Virus record (IMG/VR): IMGVR_UViG_3300021473_000005
Location: 1 to 51,805 of that record
Source of the DNA: a virus
Direction: 5' to 3' (one strand)
DNA: 51,805 nucleotides
Numbering within the stretch: the first letter of the stretch is position 1; every line of letters begins with the position of its first letter. The translations under genes and the position numbers were made by a program. Positions 1 through 10,300 of this stretch are shown in pieces. Under the pieces are notes generated by a model, which saw only the letters and a list, made by a program, of their open reading frames with translations, made no database searches and was not told the origin of the DNA.

Positions 1-177
1 GTTGGAGGCGGCGGACAATCCGCTCCAGGGCAAGGCCCAACTGGCGCCAATCAATTTTTCGTTTCGCAGCCTTGGAACATTCCTAATGTTGGCGCATCTA
101 ATCCTGGGCAGGTCCAAAAAGCGCAAATGGATGCGATAATGTCTATAATCAAGGGCGCCAGCAAAGGTATGGGTTAA
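1..177 (+). CDS. 3' end of an unidentified phage protein (partial)
   Basis: The window opens inside a reading frame that runs from base 1 to a TAA at 175-177, giving the last 58 residues of a protein. The visible part is Gly/Gln/Asn-rich at first and ends in a short amphipathic stretch (MDAIMSIIKGASKGMG). The composition resembles the low-complexity proteins that follow, but the ending lacks their FGG[A/Y] tail. It lies 11 bp before the next gene on the same strand and is probably part of the same late operon. No function can be assigned from this fragment. Confidence 0.6.
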   Translation, partial: VGGGGQSAPGQGPTGANQFFVSQPWNIPNVGASNPGQVQKAQMDAIMSIIKGASKGMG

Positions 178-188
178 TATATTTTTTT

Positions 189-698
189 ATGGGAGGATCA
201 CCAACTTATATGCCAACGCCGCCGCCCCCAGCGCCGGCAGACAACACTGCCTTGTACGCCATGATTGGCGCCATGCAAAAGCAGAACGTGCAAGCGGTTG
301 CTGATACTGCGGCAGCTGAAAAACAGGCGTTGATTGACGCTCAAAATAAAGCTGGAGAACAGCTTACGACCCAAGGGAATCAGCAGGCTCAGCAGTACTT
401 GGGCCGTGAGCAGGCTTACCAACAGGCGATTGATTCTCAAAATAAAAAACTTGCGAGCAAAACAGCTTCTGACATTGCGTCATCCGCTGTGGGAGCTCCT
501 ATTGACCTTGCGTCTGAGGAAGCGCAGAGAGTGTCCAATCTGGCTGGTGGCGTTGGAGTTCTTCCGACAACCGCTGCAAACTTAGCGTATTTAGATCAGT
601 CAAATACGAATCCTGCTTTGAAAAGTGTTGGAAAGACCACACTGAGCAACAAATTCACTCTGCCGCAAACCAGCGGAATTACGTTTGGAGGTTACTAA
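189..698 (+). CDS. Ala/Gln-rich probable virion protein, first of four tandem paralogues
   Basis: This 169-aa protein has a proline-rich start, a long helical Ala/Gln/Lys segment (about residues 25-110) and a conserved C-terminal tail (FTLPQTSGITFGGY). The next two genes end in the same way (FSPPTTQGLKFGGGY and FTLPVAQGLTFGGA), and the fourth ends in LKFGGA, so the four look like a tandem family. The tail codons TTT GGA GGT also form the GGAGG ribosome binding site of the next gene, whose ATG is at 700. No enzyme motif is visible. Position before the giant internal-type protein suggests a small structural or ejected component, which is inference. The start ATG has no clear Shine-Dalgarno sequence. 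Confidence 0.65.
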   Translation: MGGSPTYMPTPPPPAPADNTALYAMIGAMQKQNVQAVADTAAAEKQALIDAQNKAGEQLTTQGNQQAQQYLGREQAYQQAIDSQNKKLASKTASDIASSAVGAPIDLASEEAQRVSNLAGGVGVLPTTAANLAYLDQSNTNPALKSVGKTTLSNKFTLPQTSGITFGGY

Positions 699-699
699 T

Positions 700-1224
700 A
701 TGGGCGGAATGTTTGGCGGCGGCGGCGGCGGCGGCGGCGGGCCTGGCCCTGAGTATTATGCTCAGGTGGCTGAGAACTCTAGAATTCAAGCGGCAAATGC
801 AGCAGCAATGCAGCAGCTTCAGTCGCAGTGGGCTGAAAACGACAAATCCAGCCAGGCAAATGCAGCGCAGGCAGCAAAAAACGATGCGGCGCGGTTGGAG
901 TCTGAAAAGCAGGCAAAAATTCAGGCAGAGAACGACCTTGCTGCGCGGGCGCAAGACTCTGCAAGCCAATCGGCCTCCTCAACGCTGGCCAGTCTTAACC
1001 TGACCCAGCAAGCGGCAGATGCAGCTAAAAAACAGCAGATGCAAATATCTGGCAGTTTAGCTCCAGCTCCAACGCTTGACTCAACAGCAGCGGCAGGCGC
1101 AACTTTTCCGGTCGCAGCCGCAAAGCCAACAATTCCTAGCGCAACTGACGTTTTTCAGGCGCCACTAACAAACCAATTCTCCCCGCCGACCACGCAGGGA
1201 CTAAAATTTGGAGGAGGATACTAA
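700..1224 (+). CDS. Gly/Ala/Gln-rich probable virion protein, second tandem paralogue
   Basis: This 174-aa protein starts at ATG 700, with GGAGG at 687-691 inside the end of the previous gene; an in-frame TTG at 685 is rejected because it lies inside that binding site. The N-terminus is a poly-glycine run encoded by a GGC repeat at about 715-740. A helical Ala/Gln segment follows, then the family tail FSPPTTQGLKFGGGY. The tail's GGA GGA codons supply the ribosome binding site for the gene at 1226. No catalytic motif is seen; a short structural role is the likeliest reading. Confidence 0.65.
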   Translation: MGGMFGGGGGGGGGPGPEYYAQVAENSRIQAANAAAMQQLQSQWAENDKSSQANAAQAAKNDAARLESEKQAKIQAENDLAARAQDSASQSASSTLASLNLTQQAADAAKKQQMQISGSLAPAPTLDSTAAAGATFPVAAAKPTIPSATDVFQAPLTNQFSPPTTQGLKFGGGY

Positions 1225-1225
1225 A

Positions 1226-1789
1226 ATGAGCTGGCTATCACATGTTTTTAGCGGAGGCGGAGGCGGAGGCGATAATGGCGACGCACAACGCGCTCAAGAG
1301 GCCGCAAATGCGGCAGCAGCACAACAGGCGGCTCAACTTCAAGCGCAGCAGCAGCAGCTTGAGATGATGCGTCAACAGCAGGCGGCAGCCGCCGCTGCTG
1401 AAGCATCCGCTCAAGCAGCGCGACAGGCTGAGGCGGCTCGCCAAGCTGAAATTGCAAGGCAAGCTCAGATTGCGGCAGAGAACGCCACAGCATCGTTGCA
1501 ACAGAGCGCAGCAAATACAAAGGCTGCCGGCGCTTTGCCAGGGCTAAACCAAATTCAACAAAAATCGGACGTTAGCGTTGCCTCGTCTATCCCTTCTTTT
1601 GGAGGTGGCGCAGGAGCGCAAATCACTCCTACGGCAACCGCCGCAAATATTGGCGCTTACGGTGGCGCAAAAACGGCATCTGGCATGGGTGGCGGGGCGC
1701 TACAAAAAGACCAAAGCCTAGGCTCTGTTCCTGCGGTTAATAAGTTTACCTTACCAGTAGCCCAGGGGCTCACATTCGGAGGAGCATAA
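1226..1789 (+). CDS. Ala/Gln-rich coiled-coil probable virion protein, third tandem paralogue
   Basis: This 187-aa protein starts at ATG 1226 behind GGAGGA. After MSWLSHVF and a glycine run it has about 90 residues of almost pure Ala, Gln, Glu, Arg and Met (residues 18-105), a strong helix or coiled-coil former. A Gly/Ala-rich region and the family tail FTLPVAQGLTFGGA follow. The last codons (TTC GGA GGA GCA) again make the binding site for the next start at 1791. Its relation to the neighbours is visible; its function is not. Confidence 0.65.
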   Translation: MSWLSHVFSGGGGGGDNGDAQRAQEAANAAAAQQAAQLQAQQQQLEMMRQQQAAAAAAEASAQAARQAEAARQAEIARQAQIAAENATASLQQSAANTKAAGALPGLNQIQQKSDVSVASSIPSFGGGAGAQITPTATAANIGAYGGAKTASGMGGGALQKDQSLGSVPAVNKFTLPVAQGLTFGGA

Positions 1790-1790
1790 T

Positions 1791-2402
1791 ATGGGCAATT
1801 CTAATCCCGGCGGACCAAAGTTTGGAAGCAATGAATACTTCCGAGAGATAGCCCCTGCTGCTGTTGACCATACGCAAATTTACACAAAGTCTGGAACTCC
1901 AGATCCTCGGCCAGCTCCAGCAAAGAACTCTTCGCATTTTCTCGGTTTTATAGGCAGCGCACAAGCGCAACAGTCAGAGATGGCTAGGCAACAAGCGCAA
2001 CAGTCAGAGATGGCTAGGCAATTAGCCAACCAGCCTGCTATTAACGCTGAAAATACTGCCGCCACATCCAAACAAGACACTGCAAACCAATGGGCTGGCT
2101 CGTTGCACACGTTAATTTCAGGGCAGCAAGAAGCAGACGCGCAGTCCGTAGCTAAACAACAAACGCCTCCGCTTGTTACTGGTCAGCCGGCAACTCCTGA
2201 AATTATAGCCAATGCATCCCCTGTTTCGGCTCAAGGCGTATCTATTTCTGCTCCTGCCCAAAAAATGCAAGCTGCTGGCGGAATGATGCCGGCGGCAGCA
2301 AAAGGCGGACCGCCTCGTATAAACCAGGCTGGACCTATTCCTCAAAACGGAATGGTCAACGCTGTGGCGCCTTCCCAGGAACTTAAATTCGGAGGAGCAT
2401 AA
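1791..2402 (+). CDS. Gln/Ala/Pro-rich probable virion protein, fourth tandem paralogue
   Basis: This 203-aa protein begins at ATG 1791, two bases after the previous stop codon. It carries a duplicated ten-residue block (QAQQSEMARQ, about residues 58-77) encoded by a perfect 30-bp tandem repeat. A proline- and alanine-rich second half ends in SQELKFGGA, a shortened form of the family tail. Codons for FGGA (TTC GGA GGA GCA) give the ribosome binding site of the gene at 2404. Unlike the other three it lacks the N-[KQ]-F-[TS] part of the tail. Confidence 0.65.
   Translation: MGNSNPGGPKFGSNEYFREIAPAAVDHTQIYTKSGTPDPRPAPAKNSSHFLGFIGSAQAQQSEMARQQAQQSEMARQLANQPAINAENTAATSKQDTANQWAGSLHTLISGQQEADAQSVAKQQTPPLVTGQPATPEIIANASPVSAQGVSISAPAQKMQAAGGMMPAAAKGGPPRINQAGPIPQNGMVNAVAPSQELKFGGA
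1961..2020 (+). repeat. Perfect 30-bp tandem duplication inside a coding region
   Basis: Bases 1961-1990 and 1991-2020 are identical. The unit starts ACAAGCGCAACAGTC and ends ATGGCTAGGCA. The length is a multiple of three, so the frame is kept and ten residues are repeated. The lack of any base difference suggests a recent duplication. Confidence 0.95.
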
Positions 2403-2403
2403 C

Positions 2404-4362
2404 ATGAACGGAACGACTCAGGGCTTTGCAATGAATCCGGCGAATCCAAATGCCGGCACAGCGCTTGCAACTTTGCGCGCAATTAATTTTGGCGCAAACC
2501 CTGTGTCCTTTCATGTTGACAAACCTTGGACTATTCCCGATCCAGGCGCAATGCCGTCGTCAGCGCTCAAAGGGGCGGTTGGAGACGTTATCAACAAGGC
2601 GCTGACTGGTTATCAAAAGCGCCAGGCTGAAAAGAAAAAGGAAGACTCAGACTCCACAAAAGATTGGATGGAGTGGCAGAAATTTAAAGAAACCAAACGT
2701 CATAACGAGGAAATCGAAAAAGCTGCGATGGGTCGCATTAAATCGACGACTCCAGAGAACACATCAGATAGCGATGAGTTTTGGCGTTCAATTGGATTCG
2801 CAGGTGCTCCTGGTCGCAATTCTGAGTCTACCATCCAGGAGGGTGATTCAGATCCGGAAGATTCAAAGCCAAGCCTTTACGACGCTATCCCGCAAGCCAG
2901 TGATCCAAGCCTTAATGAGGAATACTCTTTAAAGCTAAATGTGGCCCCAACCACAGATCCCAGGATGCAGCGCAATGCCAGGCCAAATCCTGACCTGAAT
3001 TTAACTGGATCAAAAGAGCCCGTTTTGACAGTAAATGGGGGTTCTGAGGAAACGCAGAAACAGCTTTCTGAGCTTAGTAAGTCCGACCTTCCTTCCGGAC
3101 CTGGAGGCGCATCTTTTGACCTGGTCAAGCCGACGCAGCAGGGACTTCAAAGTGTTGGAGCACTTGGAGGGTTGCCTCCAATTGAAATATCCGAGGCTCA
3201 AAGAAACGAACTGCTCAATGGGCCGGCGATTAAACCTCAATACGCTCCAAGGCCAGCCCCTATCTCCCAGGCCATTCAACAGGCAGCTCAAGAGCCTGCG
3301 CTCAAAGGCATGCAGGCTCCTTCTCCCGGGCAACAACTCCCGTTTGCAAACATGTCTCCAGGCAAGGTGCCTGCGTTTATTCCTCAAAAAGACGCAGCAA
3401 AGGCGCTTTGGCTCATAAACAACTGGGAAAAGCTTGGAGGCAATCCAGACGTTATCCCAAAAAAACTACTGCCCGTAAACAAGCAAGGAATGGTGCAGAT
3501 TGATTGGGAGAATGTCGGAACGCACAATCGAGAACAGAGAGTTCGAGAAGATGAGCACCGGTTAAAGCAGGAAGAGATGAAGCAAAAATTTGAAACTGCT
3601 TCTGCCGCAAAGACAGCCTCAATTGCCATGCGCGAAGGGAACGCAGTGAACACGCATGACAGCATGAAAAATTACACCAGGGCTTCTGGTCTTCGTGCGG
3701 GTTTGGAGGCGTTTATTCCTGCGTACCTGGCGCAGCAACAGCACCCGGAAACATCCGGTGCGGCTGACGTTGATTTGATCGACAACTACGCCAGGGCCAT
3801 GTCAGGCGGCAAAGTAACGGAAGGCCAGGTGCATTTGATTGAAAAAGCCACATCGCTAAAAGACAAATTAAAGGTACTCTTTATGAAGCCAGAGGGTGGC
3901 GATATTCTTTCCCAGGGCCAACGCGACCAAATGCTGCGAGCCATGGTTGAGGCGCATAATATTAAGGCAAATGCCGCAAACTCAGTCATGGACACCGCCC
4001 GGAGGCGCATGATCAAAGAGGGCGTAAAAGACGAAGATTACCTACCTCAGTCGTTTGTTGCCGACATGATTCTAAAAACAGACGCAGAGGTTGAAAAAAT
4101 TCACTTAAAAGAAAGCGCAGATAAGCTCATTCTTGAACGCAGAAATGCGCTTGCCTCTAAGAATTTTGAAGATGCAAAAATGATGGAACCTGAGATTGAA
4201 AAGCTGCTTTCGGAGTCTGTCCATTTGCAGCAGCGTCTTATTCAAGAAAAATACTCCGGGAAACCCATTTTGGGGTACAAAAACTTCAAAGAAAAGACCC
4301 AGGGGTTTGTTGCTGGAACTGGTGGGTACAATATGGGTTACAAAGACCCTAACGCTCAATAG
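2404..4362 (+). CDS. Probable internal or structural virion protein, 652 aa
   Basis: The start ATG 2404 follows GGAGGAGC, and the gene ends two bases before the giant gene. The N-terminal 70 residues are Asn/Pro/Gly-rich. A charged helix follows (about 75-115, rich in Lys, Glu and Asp), then a long proline-rich disordered middle (about 120-320). The second half (about 325-640) is helical, with heptad-like charged segments. No enzyme motif is visible. Length, composition and position between the small repeat proteins and the polyvalent protein fit a virion protein, possibly one ejected with the DNA. That role is inferred from context only. Confidence 0.6.
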   Translation: MNGTTQGFAMNPANPNAGTALATLRAINFGANPVSFHVDKPWTIPDPGAMPSSALKGAVGDVINKALTGYQKRQAEKKKEDSDSTKDWMEWQKFKETKRHNEEIEKAAMGRIKSTTPENTSDSDEFWRSIGFAGAPGRNSESTIQEGDSDPEDSKPSLYDAIPQASDPSLNEEYSLKLNVAPTTDPRMQRNARPNPDLNLTGSKEPVLTVNGGSEETQKQLSELSKSDLPSGPGGASFDLVKPTQQGLQSVGALGGLPPIEISEAQRNELLNGPAIKPQYAPRPAPISQAIQQAAQEPALKGMQAPSPGQQLPFANMSPGKVPAFIPQKDAAKALWLINNWEKLGGNPDVIPKKLLPVNKQGMVQIDWENVGTHNREQRVREDEHRLKQEEMKQKFETASAAKTASIAMREGNAVNTHDSMKNYTRASGLRAGLEAFIPAYLAQQQHPETSGAADVDLIDNYARAMSGGKVTEGQVHLIEKATSLKDKLKVLFMKPEGGDILSQGQRDQMLRAMVEAHNIKANAANSVMDTARRRMIKEGVKDEDYLPQSFVADMILKTDAEVEKIHLKESADKLILERRNALASKNFEDAKMMEPEIEKLLSESVHLQQRLIQEKYSGKPILGYKNFKEKTQGFVAGTGGYNMGYKDPNAQ

Positions 4363-4364
4363 CC

Positions 4365-7300
4365 ATGGACGAAACAATAGCGCCTCCGGTTGCCTCCGAA
4401 GATGAGTTTGAAAAAAGGATGATGGCACTCTCTGGAGGCATTGTTCCAGGAGTTTTAGGCAAGCCCGCGGCCCAGCAATTAAAAACATCCGCGCCATCCA
4501 GCTCCCCGGCAGATGAGTTTGACCAAAAGATGTCAGCAATTTCTGCTGCGCTTGGTGAATCTACAGCTTCGACGGGTGATGGCCCGACGTTTTATGAACA
4601 AATGGCGGCAAAAGGCCCGCACGCCATGGACGAGGCTGACTGGGCTCAATTGCAGTCTGAAAAAGACCCGCACCGGATTGCTGAAATGGACAAGCACCTC
4701 AATTGGGCGCTTTCTGGCGATCAGGTAAAGATTCTGGCGCAGCATCACCGGAAAAAAGATCCTCAAATTGAAGAAGCATTAAAAGAAAAAGAACCTGGCT
4801 TTTGGTTAGGAACAGCTTGGCCGGTTGTGAAAGATGCGGCCGTTGGCGCGGCAAAGTACGGATGGCAAATAGCCAAGCCTGCCGTTGAATCGTTTGGCGC
4901 TGGTCTTGCTGAGCAGAATTACACTCCTGAGCAACAGCAGGCAGACTTTAAGGGACAAGAGGAAGTCATGCGTGCCGGCGGCGCTGCCTGGTATGATACC
5001 GGCGAAGGCATCCAGGAGCATTTGTCCAAATTTGCAAAAGCCGGGTACACCTGGTGGGACCGGGCAATGGAAAAGGCCGGCGCGATGACCCCGGCCGAGG
5101 CAGATGATCGTTTTGAAAAGCGACATGCAATCACCGCTTGGGATGCATTAAACAAGGCAAAGAATCCGTCTGAATATGCCCGGTTTGTCGAAGCACGCCG
5201 GCCACTAATCACAGGCTCAGTTGAAAGCGTTTTAGACACAGGCACTGAAGAGTCCAAAACCCCCGTCGAACAGGTTGCCAAAACGCTTAGTGCGGCAACA
5301 AGTCCCGCCGGGTACGCCCAATTTGCAAAAGCATCGGTTCCTTTGACTGCTAGGGTTGCTCAAGCCATCGTTGGCGAGCTGACCCCGAGCGTTGACGACA
5401 TTGTCGCATCTCAGGGCGTGTCCCGGGATGAGGCGCTTGCCATCAAAAAAGAGCAGGATGCCAATGTCGTTCAGTCCGCAATTAGCGACATGGTCAACGA
5501 CCTAAATAAAAACGCCCAGGTTGACCCGGCGTTAAAATCATTCACTGGGCTAGTGCTTCCTGGCGGAAATGTGTTTTCTGTTTTGGAAATTGGAGCTGCC
5601 GGCGCTTTGAAGTTTGCAAATGCTGCCGAAAATGCAGCAATTCGGGTTTCGCTTGGAATGACCAAGGCGGAGCAGCAGGCTGTTGAAGCTTTTTCCATTG
5701 GCCAAAAGGCCAGGATTGCAGCAGAAGATGCAACCAAGATGGGACCAATTGGCAAGGGTGCCACACGGGTTGCCGACATGATTGACGTTGGTGGCCAAAG
5801 GCTTGAAAAGGCGCTTGGGAACATCCCAGATCCATACAAAGGACTTCTCTCTGAGGGAATCAAAGCCGGCGGCCGTGCCGGCGTCCTGGGAGGTATTGGC
5901 GCAGCTTACGGAGAGATTACAGACCCTGAAAACCGCTGGGACGCTGCTAAAAAAGGGGCAATGCTTGGGCTTGGGCTTTCAGCGCCTCGACTCATCTCTG
6001 ACCTGGCCAAGGGAGAGGCCGCGTTAACCGGCAGAATGTTTCAGGGTGCCGCCCTGAACGCAGAATCAAGCGAGTTTACCAAGTCGCTCCTACGCGGCGG
6101 CGAAAAGATTAAACTTAGTCCAAATTGGCCAAAAACGTTAGACGCAATGGCAGGGTTTGCAAAAGCCGGCGTGGCCACCGGGGTGCGCATGGTGCCCTTG
6201 ACGTTGGCCGCGGGGCTAATGGAGGATCAGACCTGGGAAGAGCTGCAAAAGAGCTACGCAAGCGGCATGGTTTACGGCCTGGGCGGAGGGTGGCTTGGAA
6301 GAGCCATGGGTAAAGACGCTACACACGCCGCGGAGATGCGCCGGCAGATGGATTTTGATTATCAAAAAGAGGTCAAAAAGCATTCTCCGGAAACGCAGGT
6401 CCGAATGGACATGCTGCGCAGTTACGACAACGAAATCGAGCGCAGGAAAAACAACCTGTCCTGGGCGGAGAGCAATTTACAAAACACCGTCCAGGAAGTT
6501 GGTTTGGACAACGAGTTTTACGACGAGGCAGTCAAAAACGTTAAGAACGCCAAAAAATACTACGAGCAGGCTCAAAAGGCATCACCGGAAGAGCGCGTGG
6601 AGTACTCACGCCATATGGGTGAGATCTTTACGGACGCAGCAAAAGTAGCAAATGGCGTTGTCCGCGGAGGTCGCAATCTGAATATCGAGCTCTTAACCGA
6701 GGCTGAGATCGAGAACCGGATCATGCAGCGCGGAGCGTCCCAGGGGGTCACTCCCGAGTTTGCCAGGATGGCGGCGCGGCAGCGTGGCGCTTACTTTGGA
6801 ACAGACGGGGTGGTTAACCTTCCAAACGGAAATCCGGTCAAGCTGTTCGACCGGGACACAGTGGTCGTCAACCTGGACAAACTTAAGCGAAAACAAGAAT
6901 ACTCTGGTCGTTCGTTTGCTCACGTTTTTCAACACGAAATGGGCCATGCCCTGGAGGGGTTTGAGCAATACCGAGAGTTGAATAGAAAACCGCGTGAAAT
7001 CTTGTTTGGACGCAAGATTGAACTTAACGGGGAAACTGTCCACGAAGAGCCTGGAATCTACTCGGAAAACGACCTGGCTGACATGTACTTGGATACATAC
7101 ACAAAAGGAAAATCCAAAAATCAGTCCGAAGCATTCCTGAAAGAAAACGGGTTGTGGAGCTGGATAGACAATAAGCCAAACCGGAAGGAAATGGCCGAAA
7201 CCCAAAAAGAAGAAATCATCGCTGACTTGAATGCCAGGGGATTGTCTGGCGGAATTCGCTATTTTGCAAATAGTCCTGTTCAATCGGTCGTTGATTGGGT

Positions 7301-10300
7301 GACAGCCAGTCACCAGAACAACGTTCTTGCGCAATCGTTGCGAAACATTGCTGGACTTGGCGGGGAGAGTCCATTCACCAGCGAATACACCAAAGCGACG
7401 TTCAGCCCAGAAGTGTTGGAGCTCAACAAGCGGGCTCTTCAGGCTGCTAGAGATTTGAATGGCAATTTTACCGGGGTAAGGGGTCCGCTAAAGCCAAAGA
7501 TTTCGCGTCAGGACATCTTGCAAAACGAAAAGCTTCGCGAGCACTACATGACCGGAACTCCCATGTTTAAAGAGGGGTTCCTGGCCACTGTTTATGACGC
7601 GGCCGGCAACCCGGTGTACACCAGTGTTGTTCAGTCTCCTGGCGCAAAAGAGGGCGAATGGAAACATGTTGATAATGGTGACGGAACTTCCGCTATCACA
7701 CGTTCCAGGGGCTTTGGAAATATCCCTTCTGAGGTTGGCCCTGATGTCGTCATTCCGGTTGGAGGCGGAGTAAAGGTTGAGCGGAAAATCATCCTGGACG
7801 AAAATGGCAAGCCTGCCGAAAACGACAGAAAGGCCAGGAAAATACTGAGCAAAGCCAGGGGCAGGATGGTTCGTGAGGCACTGGATGGCACTCCTGACGT
7901 TGGAGCCCCAAATCGCATGAGGGCGGTGTTAGATGATGGCCTGACCTACAGGGGCACATTAACGCCATTGCAGCGGCAGGCGATTGAAAACCTGCCTGAA
8001 GGCATTGTTCCGCTTTCCATAAAAGAAAAACTGTTTGCGTTGTCCGACATGATATCAAAGGACGACGGAACGCAATTTATTGCCGACTACGCAAACCGGA
8101 TGGATGTCAACGGAAACTACCGCTCCTTTTCTCCCAAGCTAATTAAGTTCGTCCCGATTGGGCTTCATTTCTCAAAAGACGACAATCTGCTTGTTACGAC
8201 AATTTCTGTAGACGGCATCGAGGACAAGCTGGACTTGTGGAAAAAGTACATGCCAGAACGCCTGTCTCCATGGAATTACGACACGGACAAATTCATGGAA
8301 CAGTTTCATCTGTACCTGAAAAACTGGGAGGCTGGATTAGAGGACAAAACCGACCACTCAAACCTGGATTCTGACCCTCAAAAGGCCGAAATAAAAAAGA
8401 GCATCTTCAACGACCTGTTGAACATGTACGACAAGGAGACGCAGGACAAAAATCCGGACAGAACCAAGCTGAATTTAGACAAATCCAGGCTTACTCCTGA
8501 AGAGAAAGCGGACGGCCTGTCGTCTGACCCAAATACGGTTGTTCGATCCCGTCGCCTGGACTCAATTGCATCCCTCGAGGTCCATAATGGGCAAAAGATA
8601 CGCATCCCGTATCAGTACGCCAAAAACAACTGGATGGCTGAAGGTGCTCCGGAAGTGTCAGCAGGGGCAGAAGAGAAGCCGGTCGGCCCGATTGGCATCG
8701 GCCTGGGGGCTGTCGGCGGGCAGAAAGACTTCTATTCCAAGGCCGGAGAGGTGCTGCTCTCTAAAATGCCGGAACGGGCTTCCTATGAGCAACTCCGGAA
8801 TATGTTGGACCCAGCCCGCGGATCGGGCGTGAAGCGGGATGAGTTGAAGTGGAGCGGCATTCTGCCGTACATGGAGCGCGTCGCCCAAGAGAAGGGCCAA
8901 GTGTCAAAAGCGGATATCCAGAAGTTCCTCAAAGAAGGATACGGCGCCAGGTTCACCGAGGAGACGATGAGGCAGTCGCAATACGGAGAAGATCAGACAC
9001 GGTATTCTCAATGGAAGCTTCCCGGAGGCAGCAATTACCAGGAAACGGTATTGCAAATGCCTGGGGTTGACTACACATCAAGCCACTTTGGCAACGTTCC
9101 AAACTATGTTGCGCATATGCGCACACAAGACTTTGGAAATGGCAGGCTGATTGAAGAATTGCAGTCTGACTCGCATCAAGCGGCTAGGAAAAGAGGGTAC
9201 AAAAATGAACAACTTCGCGATTATAATAGGGTGCGTGAAATTGAAGCAAAAGGGCAAGCGGCAACACCTGAAGAGCGCAAGGAATGGACAGCCTTAATGA
9301 ACGCAGGAGCAATGCGTCAAGACGGCGTTGCCGACGCACCATTCCGCAAGGACTGGCCCCTTCAACTCTTCAAGCACGCACTTCAAAAAGCTGTTGCTGA
9401 CGGCAAAGAATGGGTCGGCTGGACTGGCGGTGAGGCGCAAGCTGAACGCTATGATTTGAGTAAACAGGTCAGTTCCATTGAATACCTACCAAAAACTCAG
9501 GTTCTCCGAGCGTTCAATCTTGATGGACAGGAAGCATTTGAAGAGGTTGTGCCTAAAGAGAAGATTGCCGACTATGTAGGTAAAGATGCGGCTGAAAGGC
9601 TGCTTGCGACAGAGCCGTACACAGCAGGTTCTGGCAAGCAAGTTCACGCTTTAAGGGGTGTTGACTTAAAACTCGGTGGCGAAGGGATGAGGGGCTTCTA
9701 CGACACCATCCTGCCCAATGAGATCGGCAAATACGTCAAGCAGTGGGGGGCAAATGTTGAGCCGTCTGAAATAAAGGCACGATCCGATCACTATGCTGTA
9801 GAGGAGGGGAATCAGATTTGGAATGTTGTTAATGACAACGGAGCGGTGCTTGCGACTTACAATTCAACCACTCCAGAAAGAGCTAAAGAACTGGCTCAAA
9901 ATTGGTTGGAATACAATTTAAGCAGATATCCTAACGCCACGCTTCAATCCGCAATTCAAAAAGACAATATTTCAAAAATCTGGAAGGTCGCAATCACTCC
10001 CGAGATGCGTGAAGGCGTCAAACGCGGGCAGCCGTTATTCATGGCGGAAAATAGCGCCAACGCCGACACCCACCAGGCGGAGCTGGACGCTTTCTCCGAC
10101 AAATGGAAAAAGTCAGGCGTTCGTACTTCGCCTTACATTGCTCACGGAACCGGAGACATTCGACCAGGAATGGTGATAGTGCCAAAAGAAAAGCGAAGCC
10201 AGGGCATTGGCACCCAAGTGATGGAAGACCTTGTCCGCATTGCAGACCAGCAAGGCCGGCGCATTGCCCTTACACCGTCAACAGACTTTGGAGGCACATC

